DNA from: an uncultured Pseudomonadota bacterium
GTDB taxonomy: Bacteria; Pseudomonadota; Gammaproteobacteria; Steroidobacterales; Steroidobacteraceae
DNA: 12,505 nucleotides
Assembly: GCA_903910215.1 (NCBI GenBank)
Contig: CAIVYV010000366.1
Span: forward strand, 1 to 12,505
Direction of reading: 5' to 3'
The translations under genes were made by a program, and so were the position numbers. Position 1 is the stretch's first letter. Each line of letters begins with the position of its first letter. The notes below the pieces were generated by a model. The model ran no database searches and was not told where the DNA came from. It saw only the letters and a list, made by a program, of their open reading frames with translations. Of the stretch, positions 7,201-12,505 are shown piece after piece.

Positions 7201-9230
7201 TCGAATACTCCACGTCGATGAGCGGCACGCCAAAGCAGTGCGCCGCCCAGCACTAATAAAAACCACGGATCCATCGCACCACCGCCGCCGCCGGAACCTT
7301 CTGCTCCGGGCGCTGTCGGCGCACTCGGTGGGGTGGTCACAGGCGGCGCGAAACTCAATTCGTTCGGGCAAGCAGACCCTGCCACGACCTGCGGACTGTC
7401 GCTGCTGGCCGTCGTCGCCGTGACATTGACCAGCGCCGTATCGCGCGCACCCTGATTATCGGTGACGGTCAACTGCAATTGCAGGGTTCCGCTCGTCGGC
7501 GGTAACACAGTCGCCGAGGCGGTGTTAGCTCCCGCGACGAGCGCACCACCCGATCCGGTTGCAAGCACAGTCCAAGCATAAGCTTGCAGGTTTCGCCCAC
7601 AGGATGCCGTCGATGCATTCGCTTGCAGAGTCGCATTCTGGCCTGCCGCGACGCTGGCCGGCGCGACGATCACCGCGAGCGGCCGACGAGCCTGCTCGAG
7701 TGCGCCGACTGCATCGACCATGCCGGCACCGCAGGCTGCACTCGTGCACGCGCACTCGGCTGTTTGGCGATCATTGGTGTTACTGGGATTACGACAGACC
7801 GGGATCCCGCTGACAGCCGGATAGGCTCTAGCACCGGCGCGCAGTCGCTCGGTGATCTCCGCGCTCGGAAGAGTTGCATTGACCGAGACCATCAACGCTG
7901 CCACACCTGCTACGAGCGGTGCCGAAAAACTCGTACCTACGTTGAAATTGAATTGATCCGTGTAGCCATGCGCACCGGGCACCGTGACACCGAGATTGGT
8001 GGTGGTGTCGATCGAATACAGACAGGGTTCGTTAGCGCCGGTGTTGACGCAGTTACCGCCCGGCGCTCCGATCGTCGCATTGGCACCCAGACTGCTGAAA
8101 CCCACTTTGGTACCGGCATGACGTAATGCGACGACCGACACCACACCCTGGCAACTCGCCGGCGCGGCAACCGGCCCCGATTCATTACCAGCCGACGCCA
8201 CGATCACGACGCCGCTGCGCACAAGTTCGTCGATCACCGCTTGATAAGAGGCAGGACAACGATCCTCGGACCCTAAACTGAGATTGAGTATTCGCGCAGG
8301 GTTCGGGTTCGCGGGAACGCCCGTGACACCGAGTCCACCAGCCCATCGCATACCCGCGAGGATGTCCGAGTCGTAGCCTCCACATTTTCCGAGCACCCGC
8401 ACCGGCAAGATCCACGGCCGCCAAGTTAGGCCGGCAATACCCGCACTATTATTTGATCTCGCACCGATGAGACCAGCCACGCGCGTACCGTGCCAAGAGG
8501 ATTCATCCTGCGCTTCGCAGTTATCGTCAAAGATAGGCAGGGCGGCCTCGCTCGTCGTCACCCAATCGCCTGGATCGGATGCATCCGCATCGCGTCCATC
8601 ACCGTCGTTGGCCGAGGTGAACTTCCCATCGGAGTCGGCCGAGACGAAATCATATCCCGGCAGTAACCGACCGCCGCTCGCCGCACGCTCGAGATCGGGG
8701 TGCTCGTAACGAATACCGGTATCGAGTACCGCCACGATGATGCCCGCACTGCCCGCGCTCGAATCCCACGCACTTTCCGCCCGCAAAGCCGAGGCCTGCG
8801 CGGCCCTCAAATACCATTGGCCCGCATAGAGAGGATCGTTCGGGACGGCATGCGCATAGCGACGGCGATCGGGCTCGGCAAAAGCCACCTGCGGATCCGA
8901 CCGCAAGCTCGACAGCGCCGCTTCGACATTGCTCACTGTAGCCGGCATCGCGAGCCTCACGACTGCGAGCCCGTCTCCCAGTCGATCGACCGCCCGCAGC
9001 GGCAAATTGACACGACCAGACAGGGCCGAGATCTCGGCATGCATGGCAGCGGCATCGGCGAGGGTATCGGTGCGAAATCCAACGATGACCCGATCCGTCA
9101 CACCACCGCGACTCGAGGGCGCCGATCGCGCCGGTTGATATTCGGCGAGTGCGACGGGCATCGCGACCATAGTCCAAGCCACGACTGCCAGCACCGCCGT
9201 GACCCAACGATCAGAAAATCTCGAATGCAC
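7197..9230 (-). CDS. Secreted subtilisin-like serine protease (S8 family) with GlyGly-CTERM-like sorting tail
   Basis: This exported endopeptidase has 677 residues. A signal peptide (1-29, ending VALA before EYQP) is followed by an I9-like propeptide at about 45-125 and a subtilisin catalytic domain at about 155-510. The triad is Asp170 (VAVLDTG), His247 (SSWHGTRVAG) and Ser434 (GTSFSAP), with oxyanion Asn349 in ASAGNE. Several cysteines in the catalytic domain suggest disulfides and an extracytoplasmic site. A PKD/Ig-like beta domain spans about 518-606. A Pro-rich linker then leads to Gly647-Gly651, a hydrophobic segment at 656-667 and the basic end WRAAHRR, the three-part GlyGly-CTERM pattern associated with rhombosortase cleavage and type II secretion. 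The GTG start at 9228-9230 is chosen because GGAG lies 7 nt upstream and the signal peptide then begins correctly; the open frame extends to 9872 but runs through the divergent FKBP gene. It heads the operon with SDR and oxygenase. Confidence 0.9.
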   Translation of the reverse strand: MHSRFSDRWVTAVLAVVAWTMVAMPVALAEYQPARSAPSSRGGVTDRVIVGFRTDTLADAAAMHAEISALSGRVNLPLRAVDRLGDGLAVVRLAMPATVSNVEAALSSLRSDPQVAFAEPDRRRYAHAVPNDPLYAGQWYLRAAQASALRAESAWDSSAGSAGIIVAVLDTGIRYEHPDLERAASGGRLLPGYDFVSADSDGKFTSANDGDGRDADASDPGDWVTTSEAALPIFDDNCEAQDESSWHGTRVAGLIGARSNNSAGIAGLTWRPWILPVRVLGKCGGYDSDILAGMRWAGGLGVTGVPANPNPARILNLSLGSEDRCPASYQAVIDELVRSGVVIVASAGNESGPVAAPASCQGVVSVVALRHAGTKVGFSSLGANATIGAPGGNCVNTGANEPCLYSIDTTTNLGVTVPGAHGYTDQFNFNVGTSFSAPLVAGVAALMVSVNATLPSAEITERLRAGARAYPAVSGIPVCRNPSNTNDRQTAECACTSAACGAGMVDAVGALEQARRPLAVIVAPASVAAGQNATLQANASTASCGRNLQAYAWTVLATGSGGALVAGANTASATVLPPTSGTLQLQLTVTDNQGARDTALVNVTATTASSDSPQVVAGSACPNELSFAPPVTTPPSAPTAPGAEGSGGGGGAMDPWFLLVLGGALLWRAAHRRGVFE

Positions 9231-9329
9231 GCTAGCACTCCGCACGATGGTGGCCGTGTTTGACACGCAACGGTTGACAGCCAAAGGACAAGGCGCAAGA
9301 TAGCAAAAAGACCGACGGGGGTAGGTCCG
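9231..9329. other. Divergent intergenic region between protease and FKBP genes
   Basis: These 99 bp must carry the promoters of both divergent operons. On the plus strand TTGACA occurs twice, at 9260-9265 and 9274-9279, 14 bp apart. The bases at the proper distance downstream match the -10 consensus poorly (best is GATAGC at 19 nt), so no promoter is called. On the minus strand a TATCTT near 9300 has no good -35. Spacing of the TTGACA copies could mark a regulator site, but that is weak. Confidence 0.35.
9238..9241 (-). promoter_or_regulatory. Ribosome binding site that fixes the protease GTG start
   Basis: GGAG on the minus strand lies 7 nt from the GTG at 9228-9230. Two further in-frame GTG codons upstream lack such a site and would put about 5-12 extra residues before the signal peptide. 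The choice is therefore supported both by spacing and by signal peptide shape. Confidence 0.6.
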
Positions 9330-10016
9330 ATGAGACGACAGTCTTGCATGGCTATTGGCCTCGCTTTCCTCATGGTAAGCGCCCTGCACGCGAGCGAGCC
9401 ACGCTCGAACACGCCCTTGCCTGATGCCGACGCGCGCACGCTCTACACCCTGGGCCAGCTGATCTCCCGCACGCTCGAGAGTTTCGCGCTCACGCCAGAC
9501 GAATTGAAATACGTCGGCATGGGTCTCGAAGATGGCGTGTTGCAGCGCGAACCGCGGGTGGATCTCGCCGCTGAAGCCCCTCGCTTGCACGAAATGCAAT
9601 CGGCCCGGCGCGCCGCCACGGCCGCGGTGGAGAAGGACCGCGCGCTGGAACACGTCGCCAACGTTTCGGCCAATCCGGAGAGCATCCGTCACGCCAACGG
9701 TCTGATCGTGGAACCTTTGAAATCGGGTTCGGGCGATATGCCATCGAGCACGGATCACGTCAGCGTCCACTACGTCGGCCGTTTGGTTGATGGCACCGTG
9801 TTCGACAGCTCCCTCGCACGTGGCGAACCGGCAACCTTCCCGGTCAAAGGCGTCATCGCTTGCTGGAATCAAGCGTTGCCAACCTTGCGCGTCGGTACGC
9901 GAGCGAGACTCACCTGCCCGCCGGAGCTCGCCTATGGCGATCGTGGTCTGCCACCTGCGATTCGTCCGGGCGCCACGCTGATTTTCGAACTGGAACTGCT
10001 TGGTATTGTCCGCTGA
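9330..10016 (+). CDS. FKBP-type peptidyl-prolyl cis-trans isomerase, Mip/FkpA-like, periplasmic
   Basis: The enzyme catalyses cis-trans isomerisation of Xaa-Pro bonds and probably helps fold exported proteins in the periplasm. The 228-residue product has a signal peptide (1-21, ending LHA before SEP), an N-terminal helical dimerisation region at about 35-115 (LYTLGQLISRTL... like the Mip FKBP_N domain) and a C-terminal FKBP domain at about 141-228. Conserved pocket residues visible are Tyr148, Phe158-Asp159 (FDSS), Ile176, Trp179, Tyr202 (LAYGDRG) and Phe219. Cys178 replaces the common Gly in the VIxGW motif and Cys196 sits before PPELAYG; the pair may form a disulfide, which would fit an oxidising compartment. 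The ATG at 9330 is preceded by a G-rich stretch with TAGG. The next gene starts 8 nt after its stop, so this is an operon leader. Confidence 0.93.
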   Translation: MRRQSCMAIGLAFLMVSALHASEPRSNTPLPDADARTLYTLGQLISRTLESFALTPDELKYVGMGLEDGVLQREPRVDLAAEAPRLHEMQSARRAATAAVEKDRALEHVANVSANPESIRHANGLIVEPLKSGSGDMPSSTDHVSVHYVGRLVDGTVFDSSLARGEPATFPVKGVIACWNQALPTLRVGTRARLTCPPELAYGDRGLPPAIRPGATLIFELELLGIVR

Positions 10017-10024
10017 GGTAATTT

Positions 10025-10801
10025 ATGTTGTTACGTCGTCTGAGTCTCATCGTCGCTCTCTTGGCCCCCGTCTACGGCTATGCCCAAATGGGCGCACCCG
10101 CTCCGAAGAGCGAAACTGCCCAGAAAATCGAAAAGGCTCTCGCCAGCCCCATCCGCAGCGACGACGAACGGGCGCGCGATGCCCGCGAGCGCAAACCCGT
10201 ACAGACTCTCGATTTCTTTGGTCTCAAGCCGAATATGACGGTCGTCGAGCTGATGCCCGGCGCCGGCTGGTACACCAAGATCCTCGGGCTCACACTCGCA
10301 GAACAGGGCAAGCTGTACGTGACACTCGGCGCCGGACGAATTGCTCCGCGCCTCAAGGAGTGGGGTCTCGACAAGGTCGAGTACGTCGACGACAAAACCG
10401 TGATGAAGGCCGCTCCGGGCACGATGTCGATGCAAGCCGAGTCGATCAAACTGCCCGTCAATAATGTCGACATGGTGTTGACCTTCCGCAACCTGCACAA
10501 CTTCAACGCCGAAAGCCGCGCGATGCTGCACCGCGCCGTCTTCGATGCGCTAAAGCCAGGCGGCGTCTATGGCATCGTTGATCACACCCGCCGGCACAAC
10601 GAGCCGACTACGCGCGAGAATTGGCGTCGTATCGACCCCGTGCTCGTTATCAAAGAAATCTTGGATGCTGGCTTCGTCTTCGATGGCTTTGCCGATCTGC
10701 ACTATCGTCCGGACGACGAACTGCGCTACGACACGCAGCGACCCACAGTCGCAGGCTACAGTGATCGGTTCACGTTCCGCTTCCGCAAGCCCGCACCTTG
10801 A
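10025..10801 (+). CDS. Predicted class I SAM-dependent methyltransferase with signal peptide (COG4798-like)
   Basis: The 258-residue product combines an apparent Sec signal peptide (MLLRRLSLIVALLAPVYGYA, residues 1-20) with a methyltransferase-like Rossmann domain from about 58. Motif I is VVELMPGAGWYT at 73-84, a VDMVLTFRNLHNF strand-loop at 148-160 takes the place of motif IV, and LKPGGVYGIVDH at 176-187 is the usual post-motif. This layout matches the predicted methyltransferases of COG4798. S-adenosylmethionine is made in the cytosol, so an exported enzyme of this kind is hard to explain and the true activity is uncertain. The ATG at 10025 has GAGG overlapping the FKBP stop with 6 nt spacing. 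The stop codon is shared with the TTG start of the next gene. Confidence 0.85.
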   Translation: MLLRRLSLIVALLAPVYGYAQMGAPAPKSETAQKIEKALASPIRSDDERARDARERKPVQTLDFFGLKPNMTVVELMPGAGWYTKILGLTLAEQGKLYVTLGAGRIAPRLKEWGLDKVEYVDDKTVMKAAPGTMSMQAESIKLPVNNVDMVLTFRNLHNFNAESRAMLHRAVFDALKPGGVYGIVDHTRRHNEPTTRENWRRIDPVLVIKEILDAGFVFDGFADLHYRPDDELRYDTQRPTVAGYSDRFTFRFRKPAP

Positions 10802-11487
10802 AGCTCTACATCGCCAACAAGAACTACTCTTCGTGGTCCTTGCGGCCATGGGTGCTGATGCGTGAGCTCGGAATTCCGTTCGAGGAGCATCTCGAGCCCT
10901 TCGGTGAAGATGCAGCTGAGATGCACGAACGCTTTAGTCGCTTCTCACCTAGCGCCAAAGTGCCTTGCTTGCATGATGGCGAACTGCGCATCTGGGATTC
11001 GCTCGCGATCGTCGAGCACTTGGCCGAGCGTTACCCTCAGGTTTGGCCGCGCGATCCGGTGGCACGTGCTTATGCGCGCAGTGCTACTGCCGAGATGCAC
11101 TCGAGCTTTGGCGCGCTTCGCCGTCACTGCAGCATGACCTGCGGGCAGCGTGTCGTTTTGCGCGAGCGCCCACTCGACCTGCAAGCCGATATCGCGCGGC
11201 TGCAAGCCCTTTGGACGATGGGTCTCTCTCGCTTCGGCGGCCCATTCCTCGCCGGCGCCGAGTTCACCGCGGTGGACGCGTTCTACGCACCCGTCGCGTT
11301 TCGTCTGCAGACCTACAACATCTCGCTTGATGATCGGTGCGATGCCTACGCGGCAAACTTGCGCGCACTACCAGCGATGCGCGAATGGTACGCGGCCGCC
11401 TTGGTCGAGCCATGGCGTGAACCCGCGCACGAAGAATCGATCACCGCCGTGGCCGCGTCGATCATCGATCTTCGAACCGCAAGCTGA
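10798..11487 (+). CDS. Glutathione S-transferase family protein, TTG start
   Basis: The 229-residue protein is a cytosolic GST-fold enzyme expected to bind glutathione and conjugate or reduce electrophiles. The N-terminal thioredoxin-like domain (1-80) starts MKLYIANKNYSSWSLRPW, typical of a well-populated proteobacterial GST group, with Ser11/Ser12 as likely thiolate-stabilising residues, the cis-Pro pair Val55-Pro56 and Asp67-Ser68 for glutathione binding. The C-terminal helical domain has the FTAVDAFYAP N-capping box with Asp160. The start is TTG at 10798-10800, overlapping the TGA of the methyltransferase gene as TTGA. No SD sequence is seen, so translation is probably coupled. The next in-frame start, around residue 19-21, would delete the first strand and active-site loop, so TTG is preferred. 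It converges on the next gene with a 10-nt gap. Confidence 0.9.
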   Translation: MKLYIANKNYSSWSLRPWVLMRELGIPFEEHLEPFGEDAAEMHERFSRFSPSAKVPCLHDGELRIWDSLAIVEHLAERYPQVWPRDPVARAYARSATAEMHSSFGALRRHCSMTCGQRVVLRERPLDLQADIARLQALWTMGLSRFGGPFLAGAEFTAVDAFYAPVAFRLQTYNISLDDRCDAYAANLRALPAMREWYAAALVEPWREPAHEESITAVAASIIDLRTAS

Positions 11488-11497
11488 ACGAAAGGCC

Positions 11498-12505
11498 TCA
11501 CATCTCCGGCTTGGCGGACTGACGCGGCGTGATCGCGCAGTTGGCGAGTATCCACTTGAGATTCAGCGCGATGCGCTCGGTCTGCGGATCGGTGAAAGCG
11601 TAGGCGTGTTCCTTCACGCTCCCATCGGCGAGCTTTTCGAGCACCGATAGCACCATCGAGTTGCGATTGAAGTAGTCGTTCGCTTCGTTGAGCACGTGCC
11701 AAGTCACGGCGCGCAGTTGCAAACCGAGCTCTCGCGGCGTCGCTTCATCGCTCTTGAACCAGTACATACCGCCCTTGTCATGCAAGGTGATGTTGTCGTA
11801 TCGCTTGAAGGGAATGTCTCGACCACCGCCCACGCCCGGAATGTCCGCATAACAATGAAAGTCGCGCGAGCGCTCGAGCCAATAAGGCTCACCCGACGCC
11901 ACTCCGGTGATCCGACGACCGGTCTTGATCACCCACTTGTGATCGTGTAACCACAGACTGCTCTTGGCGATCGAGATCTCATTATCCGTACGAACTCGCT
12001 GACCTTCCCAATCGAACTCGCAACGGCCCGGTGCCTGAACACCGCGGAAGTGGTCTGCGCGCCGCTTGAATAAGTAATCACAACCCTCGGTCCGGCGTAA
12101 CTGCGCAGGCGTCAGCGTCGCAAACTCCGTCTCCGTGATCTCGCCTTGCATACGCAAGTGGTGCTGCATCGTCACTTCATCACTCGCGGGACCCGCCTGC
12201 AGACTCGCGATACGCCACGATCGTTGTGGGCCGTTCGGCGTCTGCACTTCGTTAATCCACAGATAGGCGTAGCGACCAAATGCGGGGGCATCGATCCTGC
12301 GGATCGTGGTCGACATGCGCACGTGCTGATCATCCGCTGCGAGCTTGCGACGTTGATCGAAGTAATGTTGGTTCGCGTTGTCGTAATGTCCCGGCAACAG
12401 CTCCGCCATGATGCGCAGGTTACGTTCGCCTGCGGTCGAGTCCTGCCCTTGCGCGTAGAGGTCCGGTGTGATGACCGCCAACAAACACCACGTCAGCCAC
12501 GCTGC
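11498..12505 (-). CDS. CpcT/CpeT-like (DUF1001) exported protein, 5' end beyond the window
   Basis: The reading frame is open to the window edge and 335 residues are visible. The first visible ones, AAWLTWCLLAVITPDLYAQG, look like the core and cleavage site of a signal peptide, so the true start is just outside; a TTG at 12482-12484 is inside this hydrophobic stretch and is unlikely. The next part, ERNLRIMAELLPGHYDN, and the central EGCDYLFKRRADHFRGVQ followed by PGRCEF resemble the CpcT/CpeT fold, in which cyanobacterial members attach bilin chromophores to phycobiliproteins. Homologues occur in bacteria without phycobiliproteins, where their role is unknown. The C-terminal half (about 200-335) is longer than the core domain and unrecognised. 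The assignment is by motif memory, so moderately sure. Confidence 0.6.
   Translation of the reverse strand, partial: AAWLTWCLLAVITPDLYAQGQDSTAGERNLRIMAELLPGHYDNANQHYFDQRRKLAADDQHVRMSTTIRRIDAPAFGRYAYLWINEVQTPNGPQRSWRIASLQAGPASDEVTMQHHLRMQGEITETEFATLTPAQLRRTEGCDYLFKRRADHFRGVQAPGRCEFDWEGQRVRTDNEISIAKSSLWLHDHKWVIKTGRRITGVASGEPYWLERSRDFHCYADIPGVGGGRDIPFKRYDNITLHDKGGMYWFKSDEATPRELGLQLRAVTWHVLNEANDYFNRNSMVLSVLEKLADGSVKEHAYAFTDPQTERIALNLKWILANCAITPRQSAKPEM

Noticed and set aside
7201..7371. N-terminal extension of the SDR frame
   Set aside because: It overlaps the protease tail and precedes the normal SDR start, which is only a few residues before TGASSGIG and has its own GGAG.
9260..9302. FKBP promoter using one of the two TTGACA boxes
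   Set aside because: No acceptable -10 box lies 16-18 nt downstream of either copy; the best match needs 19 nt and fits only half of the consensus.
9231..9872. N-terminal extension of the protease frame
   Set aside because: It runs antisense through most of the FKBP gene and lacks protease-like sequence. A GTG with a well-placed GGAG and a proper signal peptide begins at 9230.
11488..11497. Shared terminator between the convergent GST and CpeT-like genes
   Set aside because: The gap is only 10 nt and no stem of more than 3-4 bp followed by a T-run is visible around it on either strand.

Overview
The window looks like chromosomal DNA of a GC-rich gammaproteobacterium. The reasons are the order rpsL-rpsG-fusA-tuf, a GTG start for tuf as in E. 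coli, a Mip/FkpA-type FKBP, a GlyGly-CTERM-like tail on a secreted protease, and a large TonB-dependent receptor of the kind common in Steroidobacter/Nevskia-like bacteria. The lineage is inferred from protein character only. I see no IS element, phage gene, CRISPR array, tRNA or rRNA.

Region 1 (1-3421, minus strand) is the str operon: rpsL (S12), rpsG (S7), fusA (EF-G) and the first 25 codons of tuf (EF-Tu). A near-consensus sigma70 promoter with a GC-rich discriminator sits at 3378-3406, followed by a structured leader of about 255 nt. The promoter lies inside a perfect 11-bp inverted repeat that could also end the upstream receptor transcript.

Region 2 (3422-9230, minus strand) reads, in order of transcription: a secreted subtilisin-like (S8) protease, a short-chain dehydrogenase, a 2-oxoglutarate/Fe(II) oxygenase, then a TonB-dependent receptor. 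The first three genes are joined by two ATGA stop/start overlaps and are almost certainly one operon. The receptor follows after roughly 96 nt and may be co-transcribed. The combined function is not known; an exported protease, a redox enzyme, a Fe(II) oxygenase and an outer-membrane importer would fit processing and uptake of an extracellular substrate, but that is speculation.

Region 3 (9330-11487, plus strand) diverges from the protease and carries a tight three-gene operon: a periplasmic FKBP peptidyl-prolyl isomerase, a methyltransferase-like protein with a signal peptide, and a GST-family protein that starts with TTG inside the preceding stop codon.

Region 4 (11498-12505, minus strand) is a CpcT/CpeT-like exported protein that converges on the GST gene with a 10-nt gap and runs off the window.

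Nothing here is clearly a new defence or mobile system. The most unusual points are the combined promoter/terminator palindrome before rpsL, the protease-SDR-oxygenase operon with a surface-sorting tail, and the exported methyltransferase.
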